Shown here piece by piece: positions 42,901-52,690 of a DNA stretch of 64,000 bases. The stretch's first letter is position 1, and each line of letters opens with the position of its first letter. Under the pieces are notes generated by a model, which saw only the letters and a program-made list of their open reading frames with translations, made no database searches and was not told the DNA's origin. Location: positions 13,832,240 through 13,896,239 of the forward strand of contig NC_049983.1 in the NCBI RefSeq assembly GCF_000003815.2. The letters run 5' to 3'. This stretch comes from Branchiostoma floridae (lineage: Eukaryota; Chordata; Leptocardii; Amphioxiformes; Branchiostomatidae). The position numbers and the translations under genes are program-made.

Positions 42901-45900
42901 NNNNNNNNNNNNNNNNNNNNNNNNNNNNNNNNNNNNNNNNNNNNNNNNNNNNNNNNNNNNNNNNNNNNNNNNNNNNNNNNNNNNNNNNNNNNATAGCTTT
43001 AGCATAACACTTGAAGTAAAAGGATGGAAAGAGAAGGAACTGTAGGTGATGCTTGATACCTGAGCTGGCCTGTTGAGTGGTATAAATATGGACCAAAATG
43101 CTCCCAAGCAACGAACACTTAAGCGACAGTACTGTGACGAGCCCAGAGCAAGGTGTCCACTCCAGAAGAGTGGGTGCCTTGCGCTGCATTGAGCATATTG
43201 CAGCCCCCCATTTGCACCCCAGATGCAGATGAGTGTAGACTGGGGCTCTGTCCCCCCAACTCCCTGTGCCAGAACTATATTGGGACGTACCGATGCCAGT
43301 GCAGGAAAGGATTCATCGCAAACCTTGAGACCAAACGCTGCGCGGGTAAGAGCTGCCAGGTAGTCATCAACAGATACTCTGTAGAAACTAACTGGGACAG
43401 AAATAGCTAACAGACTAGTCAAGCCATCCTTTTCTGGTGCTCCTAAATCTTTAGAAAGTTAGGTAGTGATTTTAAACAGAATTGTTTTAACTTTTAAACA
43501 AGTAAAAGTATAAAATATAGTGTAGCATTTAATTTAGAGTTTCCTAGCTATTTTCATATTCAGCCCCATAACATTTTCCTCTCATCAGCAAGTTCCTTTT
43601 GGAAAGTGATATATTAAAGGTCATCTTTGGTATACAAACTGACCTTTTATAACTTAGTAACCTTTAAAAGATATGTTTAGTCTTCAGTGCAGGTCGTGTG
43701 AAACCCCTTGGCTGTCGGGAGCTAGCTTAGGTCAAAACAAAGATGCTCTCTAATGATGATACATGACAGGGTAACATTAACATTCTTGTATTTCCAGTGT
43801 TCTGACATTATACAAGTGATCAAAGTAATTACCTATAATACCTGAAACAATTGTACACATTGCCGGAGTAGGAAAATACAGACTAAAATATTTGAATGTT
43901 GCTAGAAAGCCCAGATATGTATCAGTGTATGTATAGCTTTGTGGTCATGTAAAGATGATACCAAAAGGGTAGAGGTGCTTAGGGTCAGCATTAAAAGGAG
44001 CAGAAAGTCCACATGTGGTGCAAGCGGGAGTTTTCTGTGTATATTCTTAAGTCCCTGGCAGAATAGAATGCCAACTACATAATGTATATGTCAACATTAT
44101 GTATTCTATTTTGCTTGTCAGTACCCAAAATGTATACCATGTTACAGGCTCACAGCCTGGGCTACATAACTTGGGTCTTATTCTACTAACCAAAAATGGA
44201 CAGTCCATCACAGGCTATATCATCATGAGATGTGTTGCATTGTAGAACATTAAAGGGAAACTGAAAGTCAGGAAATCTTTGCCCTCTGATTGTGATATGT
44301 TGCCTGTACAAACCCACATAGCCATACGGTGCTTCCAGGCCATCAGGCCATATGCCCTACTTGTGCTCCACCTGTTCTAACACTACATGTACACATTTCT
44401 GGTTTTATCACTCACACAAGTCCTCTAACCTGTTTGCTTTACAGTGTTTAAGGATCAAAGGTCTAACAAATTAATGTTTCCTTCTGAATTCTGACATAAG
44501 CTGGAATTTTAATGTGTGTACATTTTCTTTGCTTTGCAGCTTCTTCATTGCTTGAAGTTTTTTCCTGCTGCAGTCTGATTATCAAATGTGCTGTAAATAT
44601 CACACTTTTCAATCATCGTTACTGTCTCTGCCGCTGCAGATATTGATGAGTGTATTCGGTTTGCTGGGCGAGTGTGTGCACAGACCTGCGTCAACACTGA
44701 GGGCTCGTACACGTGCGAGTGTCGCGAGGGTTTCGAACTGGCAGGGGATAACAGAAACTGCAGAGGTAGGCGAATAGAATAGAAGTCTTAATGACTAAAG
44801 ATTTGTTGGACCATGATGGTGAATTAAAAATCTCTTGCAGTCATCAGTAGCAGGGCTGTTTTGCATTGAATATGGACTAGATTTATTGCAAGCTTTATGT
44901 ACATGTAATTGTATTGTTTTTTTGGTTACTTGTAGATTTGAATGAGTGTGACAACAACCCATGTGAACAGCGGTGCATCAATGTGTACGGGTCCTTCCAG
45001 TGCTCCTGTAACCGCGGTTACCGTGTTGCGAGTGACGGCAGAACGTGTGAGGACACAGACGAGTGTGCTCTGTATACCGGGCAGGGTCAGGGGTCACTGT
45101 GCATGCACGAGTGTGTGAACACACGCGGGTCGTACACCTGTAGCTGTCCACCTGGGTATGAGCTGTTACAGGACGACCGCTCATGTGCTGGTGAGTTTCA
45201 ACAGTCTGTGTCATTTACATGTGACATATTGTACATTTGTACAAGGAGAAACTGCTACTGTTGCAAAGAAAGATTTTGATTTGAGTATTCAGACCTACTC
45301 ATATATACATAGCCAGTTGTAGACTGAAGTAGTTGGTAATACCCTAACGTTCTGGGAAATGAACTGTGGAAATGAATCAGCTTATTATCAATAAGCTATT
45401 AATAGAAAACTTAACTTTCCTCTGAAGACTCACAGGTGGATATACCAAGCTAAGGTTTGTCCATAGGAAGAACTCCTAAGAACTGAACCCTTTCTTCTCC
45501 CCATGCAAGGAACTGTGCAGGGGAGAAGAAAGAGGGGTAGGAAATGGAAAAGCTTTGAGGATGATATCAGAGAATGGACAGTGCCTGACATGGCACTAAG
45601 AAAAACAGAAAACTGAAAATGTGGTGCCCATGGCCAACAGTCAGATAGTTCGACTAAAGGATAGATGAGATTGTGAAGTAAAGGTTGAGTTTAATGTCCT
45701 GTTCTTGCAGACATAAAGGAGTGTGATACAGGCTTACACAACTGCACAGCGCAGCAGGAGTGCTTCAACATCCGCGGGGGGTACCGCTGCCATGATGTCA
45801 CCTGTCCTGACAACTATGTAAAGACCACGCCCACGTAAGTGCCTTCCAGATTACTGTTAGATTCCCGCAAAACATGTAGTGAAGAAATCATATTAAAGAA

Positions 45901-48900
45901 AGTCGGATGACATTGTGAACACGTTATTACTTTCTTAAGCTGCTATATACATACAAGTCTTGTTGTTTGTTTGTACATTATTCTGGGGTAAGGAACAGCT
46001 GTGAGGAAGGGACAGCAGTTACATGTAGGCAGGCAGGAACATGCATAAACAAAGAACATATTACGTGTTGTACACCCAGGTAACATTATCACATGTATTT
46101 GTCTAGAATAAGTCTCTATAGTCTATCAGAAAATTTAGTAAAGATATCAACTTCTGACTTTTACTTCATCTGTAACATAATATGTAACAATGTAGTCCAC
46201 ACTCTGCAATGATTATTTTGATGAGTAGTAACATGGGTTACATCCAAGGTAATACTGTGTATAGATAAAATACATGTAGTAGAAGAAAACAGAATCAGAG
46301 TTCTTACCCCAATGAAAAAGAAGTTACTAACAGTCATAATGGTAAACTTATGCTCCTACTTTTAACTTGACTCTTTACAGGTAGATAATCATGCTTGGGG
46401 TATAATTAGTCTGAATTTGATCTTCTAAACATACATGACATACATGCAGCACCATGCCAAAGCTTTACAGCCTATCACAAGCTTTTACAACTGGTCTATC
46501 AGTGAGATGATAGTAAGTTTGGGAACAATGAGACCAGGTTTGTCCAGACAGGGGCAGCCATCAGGTCTCTACAACTGCAAGTTTGGGTTTACAGCAACTG
46601 AGTTCAACCCTGTACATCCACTCATTGTCCGTGTACAGGCAAGGATACTAGAAAAAAACTCTGTATGTGTAGATGGTCTGCTGTAGCTGTTATATACTAG
46701 GCACAAGTGAATAGTGGTGTATAGTTCAGTCATCATAAGTCTGCATGCTCACAGAGACCACAGCTAGTAGATCACTGCAGGTATTTGTAGAACAATCATA
46801 CATGTACATGTACATGCCATAGGACATCTGTCAATACCAAGGAATCCTTGCACAATACATTTTTGTACATGCAAACATCTTTTAAACCTCCTTGATTTAA
46901 CTTGTTTATGGCAACAGAAATTTATTGTACATTTTTCACTGCAACATTCTACCTGGTGAGCAAACACTAGCTGTTGTTGTATATCAATCAAGATGACAGA
47001 CCAAAAAAAACTTTTTTGCAACCCAAACTTGATAACCTCATTGATTGTTTTGAATGGGTTTGCTTGTTGGTTTTAGCCAAACCTGTCTTTCAAAGCTGAT
47101 CTCAAATGAACATCTACTGTGCAAAATTATACCAAAATTTAAACTTCAAATAATTAGAATATGATAACGTAAAAATTATAGTTTTACCATAAGACTCTGT
47201 TACATTTTGTTTTTCGTTAGGCTCTATCACTGAATTAAACAGTGTAGAGTTGCCGAGTTACACATTTAGTATCATCACAGTTATTGTATCTGGCAGCCAT
47301 CTTGGTCACAGAGTTGCATATTAGCTTGAGATAGACAAAACCACCTTGTCCATAGCTTTTTTTGCACGTTTCATTGGACATGTGTATATTTTACATTTGT
47401 AGGTTGGCACGTCACCTGCATGTTTCATGCACTCACGTAGATTTCCTTGTCTGCTCCCCCACGTAGCCGATGTGAGCATAACCCATGTCCGTATGACGAT
47501 GAGGTGTGCAAAGCCGAGCCAACGTCCATCAGTTTCAACTACCTAACCTTCCCCAGCGGCATTCGCACGCCCGCAAACCTCTTCAAAATGAGCGCCGCTC
47601 TCCGCTACCCCCAGGACAGATTTGAGTTTACCCTGGCCGGGAACGAGCGGGATTATTTCATGCTGGTGCAGGAGGACAGATACAGCGCCATCGTCAAGAT
47701 GGAGACACCAATACCCGGCCCTGCGGAACACCAGCTGGAGCTGGAGATGAAGATGTTCCGGGAGTCGGAAGTCCGCAGTCGGAACGTTGCACGGATCTTC
47801 ATCTATGTCACCAAATACACCTTCTAGTGACATGGTGTAGGCTGTAGGAGATTAGGTCCATCAAATATGTGCCAGCACAAAACATGTCATGCTTTGACTA
47901 AGGTTTCAGATGGGTAGTGATCACTGGCTAGCAAAGTAATTAAACAGAGGTGACTAAACTCTGTAGTAAGTCAGTAAGTTTCTAAATCATGGTTTGATTG
48001 CTCTAAGTGCGCATGACCCTTGCATCACATAAACCAATTATTTTTTTAGCTTAGATAGAAATATGCTACATGTAATGATATATGATTGCTTTATAATTGT
48101 AAAGTTCATACTACCTGTACAACACAGTATTCAAAGCTTATAATTCTATTTCTGCCATGCACTTCATGAAGAAATTTGCAAAATTGATATGGGTTATGTG
48201 TCTTCTTACATGTAGTGTTATGTCAGAGCTTTTAAAATGAGTGCTGGAAGATGAAATTTGCAGTAAAATTAAAATTGTGGTATCCCTGAATTTTAGGTAT
48301 GTGAACTCTAAGCAAAGGGACAGTCTTTAGCCAAAAAGTGTGACAAGGATGATGAATATAAAAATATGATTTTGTAAGGGATCCCCTATGAAATATTGGT
48401 ACTCAATGAGATTGTTAGAGAGGAGACATAAGCATACAATTGCTTACTTTCTAGGCACATAAGCATGTACAGGCTTTAAGCAGGTATAACAAGTAATTCA
48501 AACCTTGAAAGGATGCTAAAAAAAGATCTCCCTATCGTCTATGTTGAAATATTACTGTAACAGCTTATCTGAATTGTGTTTTTTTTACTGTGCTAAACAA
48601 ATTGGAACTGTTACTCCTGCCCAGTCGTATCATTCCATCTCCACAAAAGCTACCTAACATGTTCAGTCAACATCATGTCAACCTCCGCATTTATGTGCTT
48701 GTCTAATATATGATTTCGTATTCTAGCAGTTCCAAAACCTTTCAGATCTCAATTTCTTCTTTATATCTGGCTGTTTTGCCATAAATGGTAACCTCAGTTC
48801 CCTACATAACATCAGTTGCTCCACATATTGAAAGATAAGGAATGGAGAATTTAAAAGTAATGTCGAACCCTTGAATAACCAAGTTAATGTCTTATTTTAA

Positions 48901-51900
48901 ATTGATTACACGGTAGTAGAATTTGATAAATGTGGTTTCAAGTTTGAGAAAACCACCCAGGAAAATGTGTGGGAATTTTGTCTATTGTGATCAAAATATG
49001 TCATCATCATTGTTCATTCAAATCTTAATCAGTAATTAGTCATTCCTATTAGTCATTTTATAGAAGTCCATGGTGTCTACCTAGAAAATTGGGCAGTAAT
49101 GTTGGTCTTATGTTATGTCTAGAAAAGTTTGTTTTTGATAATTGTGTCTTCCAAACAACGTAGCAATGACACACGCTAGCCTCCATAGCAGGCTCTCTGG
49201 GGCCTTTTTTCTGTCTTTTTTCGGCCTATAATTGTCAAGCGACCCAGTACAAAAAGAAATAGCCAGCAAAAGTGTATTATGAGCCAAAAAAAGAGTTTGA
49301 TATGGAGGTTAGCAACATGCCAGTTTTTGAAATTGAAACATTCCTTTTTTTAAATTTTCCTGAGTAATGGGCAGCTTCTCATGAATTTAAACATGTAATT
49401 TGTAAGCATGTGTTTCTGAATAGCAACTTTTACTAAACTAAATATTATCAAGCATTTAGATGATCAAGAAGATCCAACATTGAAATTTAATTCTTGAACC
49501 TTTAAACTCCAAATCCTCTGATCTGCTACCTGGATACCAGAAATGGATTCATCTATCAAATAGAAAACAGGGTTTGGGGTTCAAAGGTCCAAAGGTTTAA
49601 TTTTGCTGCTTTCGTTACATTTAATTTGAATTGCTGTCATCGTGCTGTTATGTTAAAGATGTATTTTCCAAGCTATCTGAATATTATTGTCCCTTCGTTA
49701 TGTATTGTTTTCCCATATTATCAACTTTTATACTTAATGTTGCATATTACTCCATACATTTGATGAACATCATTATGATATAAATGGTAAGAGTCCTACC
49801 ACCAAAAGATGACTTTTTGTACTAAGGATAATGTTTAGAAATGCACCACAGCTTTCAGTATGTTCATGTAGCTTTGACCTTCATTGAAAGTTTCTGCTAT
49901 CTACATGCAACTTGCTGGCTTCAGTCATTAAAGATTACTTTCAGGAAGTCATCTTTAAAGAGTCATCATCTTCATACTGTTAGAAGAGTATATCTTAACC
50001 TAGTTTGAAACCATGAATGTTGATAGCCTGGGTACCATCCTGGTAGTACATTGTAGTTTGCTCTTATGTTTGCTTCAAGGAGGTCAAAAGAACGTTGAAA
50101 GTTTGCTTCTACTACCTGTCTGAGGTGCTGTATTTTCAAATCTTTTGATGGTGACGTCAAATAATGAGCAAATTAAGGAATGTAAGCAACAGGCTCGTTC
50201 AAACAGGCATTTCAACACCTGTTCGAATATAGCAATCAGTTAAACATTTCAGGTTTCTTTTGACAGGTGAGGAGCTTGTGTTAGCGCGATTAGACAGTAG
50301 GAACCAATCAGTGCCCTCTTCCAAAATCTGGAGAAAATTCCAGGTGTTATACGCAGTAGAGATGTCAAAATTCCAGACGGAATAGAAGTGAAGCAACTTA
50401 TATAGTGTAAGATAAGCATCAGAGCAAACTACTACCGGATGGTACCCAGGCTAGAGTGTTGGTCCTTGAGAGTGACAATGTGTAGCACTTTTCATTATCA
50501 TTATTCTTCCTCTTCATAGACTTAGACAGTCTTCAGTTCTTCCTTCTTTATAGTGTTCTTGAAGGTCAGATATCGGGTTGACAGAAGGTTGCAAAATGGA
50601 AATGTACATGTTTACAAGCAAAATGCAATTAGGAAAATTTGTATGTTTTCATAAGGAAGAAATTAAAGCCAGCCAAGGTGAGTAACAGCTGTACATAAGT
50701 TTCTTGTACAATGATAGATCATACTAGATTAAAACATAAAACTATCAGTAGCAGGGACAAAATTTTTACATTTGACACTATTACATTAAGAAAATTAAGT
50801 TGAGATAGCTAACTGAATCTAGTTAAAACTTCGTAAAGTGTACTGTTCTCTACCCTTACATGTAGTAAATTTGTATCAGTCTGTATCAGTTGTAAGATCT
50901 GTATCCTGGCTTAGTCACTTCTTACTGATTTATGTTTGACTATATTATTCAGGGGCAGTTCAGCTGATGAGCAGCGTTGTGTGAAGGGGCCCTGTAAGGT
51001 GTTGGACATTGACTGTATCATGGAGAGGACAACAGCCATCTCCTTCAACTACCTGGACCTACCCTCCAACTTGGTCACACCTGTGGACCTCATCAGTATG
51101 AAGGCACAGGTATGTGGAGCGAAAAGGTCCTGCTAGTTAAAAGGACAATCTTTCGCGGTCCCACCCATTTCTGCCCCAGATCCTGTTCTACTACCCCGGG
51201 ACCAGACGATACCCAGGGGCGGCAACTGGTTTCTTTGGTATCTCAGTGCAGTCTGCCCGGCAGTAAAATTTAGCGTTCCGGAGAGATTTAGCCCAAGGAA
51301 GTTTTGTCGGCCCAGGTATGTTTGGGAAAGGGCAGCAAAAAATCCATTGGGCTTCCGGAGCACTAATTTTATGTCGGCGGGGAGACTTTCTTGGGCCGCC
51401 GAACAGACTAGCTGGCTGCCCGTCCGGTCTGGCACCCAGGATAGCCCATCTGGTCTGGCACCTAACATAGCCCTGCATCTTCTGAAAAAACATCCTTTTG
51501 TGCACTTTGGTAATAACAGTTTTATGATGACTGGGTTGGCATGCTGTTGTTTTTGGACAGATTGCACAAGAATACATGATTTGGGTATAATGTTACACAG
51601 CAGAAAAGACTTATCACTAATATCAGCAGTAGAGGAATTCTTCATTCATACCAAGGAAGATATAACTTATTCATATTCTTTTATTTCAAAACTTTAGGGA
51701 CAGCACATTCATTTGTCAAGACATGGTTTCCCTTGAAGTTGAATGTCTTTTCAATAATATGTTCTTCTCTCAGGTATATGGCTATATTCCCAAGCTGCGG
51801 TTTCGCATCACAGAGGGAAACCAGGGCGGCTGGTTCAATGTCACTAAAAGAGGGTTAGCAGGTGGGTGCTGCTCCTGGCACATACTGTAGCATGCACGAT

Positions 51901-52690
51901 TGATGTAAATAATTACTCATGTGCACAATTGACCATGTTGAGCATCTACAACTGTGCAAGAGTAGGGGGTTCAGACAAACCCAGAAGTACCCAAAACGAA
52001 TGAAAAGTAGTAGCTCTCATGACAGTCGTTACCAACAGTCTCCATTTTTTTACTTTGAAATCCTCTCCAAAATGCATCACACTCACTCACTATCCATGGT
52101 TAGATTATACTGCTGCTGGGTTCCCTGACGCAGGGGTAGGCAGCAGTCGGCCAGTCTTCACACTCCGCTTCCATTTGGCTCTGTCCAGTGGGTCGACGAT
52201 GCCATTTCAGAGGGTTTAAGTTTCCAGGGCTGCATGCCCTGGACTCCCCAGAGAGCTTGTGCCCACTACTCAAAATAATCTTCCTGGATACAATAGAACC
52301 CCCCTGAACAAAAAACTGACAATGGGCATGGAGATCCACATAACCGCAACTTCATTGTACTTATATCACCCACATGTATGCACATTTACTTCCTTGTATG
52401 TAAGTTTGCTATCCATCCCTTCTTCAGTTTCATATCTAACCCATTGGTAAATAGCATTTCATTGCTCTTGTACCCATTTTACACTCCATTCCATTCAAGC
52501 CCTGCAATCTTCACACTCCATTTTCTCAGATGGTGGTGCTCTTACAGGCACGGTGATGTTGGTGCGACCGTTGCAGGGACCCTTTGCCACGACGCTCCGT
52601 CTTGACATGGACAGGCTGAACAATGCAAACCTTGTGGTTGGGCGCAGCATCGCGTACATCACCGTGTACGTCTCCAAGTACAACTTCTAA
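30914..52690 (+). CDS. FBLN1: Fibulin-1, extracellular matrix glycoprotein with alternative C and D ends
   Basis: Complete gene. Common exons: 30914-30995, 37303-37471, 37839-37935, 38205-38394, 38871-38993, 39419-39583, 40175-40312, 40895-41032, 41560-41629, 42126-42190, 42313-42441, 43223-43345, 44640-44765, 44936-45190, 45711-45834. Then 47467-47827 (D-like, 784 residues) or 50953-51109, 51774-51861 and 52530-52690 (C-like, 799 residues). Exon 1 is a signal peptide (hydrophobic [13 protein letters not shown]). Residues 28-179 are a cysteine-rich anaphylatoxin-type region (SQCC, RVCC, CCECC, KDCC). Eleven EGF-type modules follow, most opening D-I/V/M-N/D-E-C with phase-1 borders, the calcium-binding type. 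The last 120-135 residues are the fibulin domain. Fibulin-1 is secreted and binds fibronectin, laminin and elastic matrix. The ATG has A at -3. The frame is intact in both isoforms. Confidence 0.95.
30996..37302 (+). other. FBLN1 intron 1 (6.3 kb)
   Basis: No coding exon was recognised. The interval contains the assembly gap 35487-35721, a CA-rich microsatellite near 33110-33130, and at 36349-36368 a 20-base exact copy of the dispersed repeat end seen at 12239-12258. Short open frames here look random. Regulatory function is possible but not shown. Confidence 0.5.
35487..35721. other. Assembly gap (235 N)
   Basis: Undetermined bases inside FBLN1 intron 1. The flanking exons join in frame, so no missing exon is required, but one cannot be excluded. 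Confidence 0.99.
37303..38394 (+). CDS. FBLN1: FBLN1 anaphylatoxin-like region (exons 2-4)
   Basis: Three exons (37303-37471, 37839-37935, 38205-38394) encode the N-terminal domain I. Paired cysteines recur as SQCC, RVCC, KCCECC and KDCC, with about four disulphide blocks, as in the three anaphylatoxin modules of vertebrate fibulin-1. A Thr/Pro-rich linker ([12 protein letters not shown]) closes the region before the EGF modules. Confidence 0.88.
38871..45834 (+). CDS. FBLN1: FBLN1 EGF-module array (exons 5-15)
   Basis: Eleven EGF-type modules are encoded. Most are one module per phase-1 exon. Module 5 is split over 41560-41629 and 42126-42190, and exon 44936-45190 carries two modules (9 and 10). 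The first two modules lack the calcium-binding DxxEC start; modules from 40175 onward have it (DVNEC, DMDEC, DINEC, DIDEC, DADEC, DIDEC, DLNEC, DTDEC, DIKEC). The last module (45711-45834) runs into the fibulin domain. Human fibulin-1 is usually annotated with nine, so this gene appears to carry two more. Confidence 0.85.
39711..39778 (+). repeat. Hairpin-forming inverted repeat in FBLN1 intron 6
   Basis: Arms 39711-39740 and 39749-39778 are complementary at 27 of 30 positions plus one G-U pair in the sense RNA, with an 8-base loop (CAGATCTT). The size, 68 bases, is that of a microRNA precursor, but a MITE remnant is equally possible. Confidence 0.6.
41289..41384 (-). mobile_element. Fragment of a tRNA-derived SINE
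   Basis: On the reverse strand the sequence opens GTGGGACCGCGTAGCGCAGC (A-box-like TAGCGCAG) and has a perfect B box GGTTCGAATCC (41330-41320), followed by a SINE body starting CTGCCGTGTTACCGATCTTG. It breaks off soon after, so it is truncated. It cannot form an acceptor stem, so it is not a tRNA gene. Confidence 0.65.
42041..42095 (+). repeat. Short imperfect tandem repeat in FBLN1 intron
   Basis: GTCATCATAACTCATTAAAATAAC is followed by the close copy GTCGTCATAACTTATGAACATAAC. The repeat sits about 30 bases before the exon at 42126. Confidence 0.4.
42893..42992. other. Assembly gap (exactly 100 N, likely arbitrary size)
   Basis: Lies in the FBLN1 intron between the exons at 42313-42441 and 43223-43345. 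Both neighbours are phase-1 EGF exons, so an additional phase-1 EGF exon could be hidden here without disturbing the frame. Confidence 0.99.
45513..45658 (+). mobile_element. Decayed 3' fragment of a LINE
   Basis: One frame reads [20 protein letters not shown] and then a stop. This resembles the [21 protein letters not shown] tail typical of several LINE polyproteins. A frameshift and stops follow, so this is a dead remnant in the last common FBLN1 intron region. It is a different family from the intact element in SMC1. Confidence 0.5.
47467..47827 (+). CDS. FBLN1: FBLN1 alternative terminal exon, D-like fibulin domain
   Basis: A single exon entered in the same phase as the three C-like exons. 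It starts [15 protein letters not shown] and contains [20 protein letters not shown], an AGNERDYF segment and [10 protein letters not shown], ending [13 protein letters not shown] with TAG at 47825-47827. RCE-PC start, FP-I-PA-F-M and GNE motifs match the tail of vertebrate fibulin-1D better than 1C. It excludes the downstream exons because it carries a stop. Confidence 0.85.
49175..49313. mobile_element. Small MITE-like inverted-repeat element
   Basis: GCTAGCCTCCATA at the left end is matched by TATGGAGGTTAGC at the right end, one mismatch in 13, with 113 bases between. No target duplication was clear. Confidence 0.45.
50024..50453. mobile_element. 430-bp MITE-like element between the two FBLN1 ends
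   Basis: It starts TAGCCTGGGTACCATCC and ends GGATGGTACCCAGGCTA. The inverted repeat continues through GGTAGTA and GTTTGCTC to over 30 bases per arm, with a 7-base interruption on the left arm. No coding capacity. Confidence 0.6.
50953..52690 (+). CDS. FBLN1: FBLN1 alternative terminal exons, C-like fibulin domain
   Basis: Three exons (50953-51109, 51774-51861, 52530-52690). They read [14 protein letters not shown], then [41 protein letters not shown] and VYVSKYNF, with TAA at 52688-52690. The ITEGN box, the V-RP-x-GPF box and the VS-Y-F ending match vertebrate fibulin-1C. The acceptor at 50952 accepts the same phase-2 codon as the D-like exon, so the two ends are interchangeable. Poly(A) signal AATAAA is at 53363-53368. 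Confidence 0.85.
51110..51773 (+). other. FBLN1 intron with GC-rich repeat-like block
   Basis: The block 51130-51480 is much more GC-rich than the surrounding intron and keeps open frames on both strands, without a recognisable family. It is probably an unclassified repeat. Confidence 0.35.

Larger units (their letters stand above)
47828..50952 (+). other. FBLN1 D-form 3' untranslated region and intron before the C-like exons
   Basis: After the D-like stop the sequence is AT-rich without coding signals. It contains two MITE-like inverted repeats (49175-49313 and 50024-50453). ATTAAA-type poly(A) hexamers occur near 47939 and 48263; no canonical AATAAA was found close to the stop. Confidence 0.5.
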
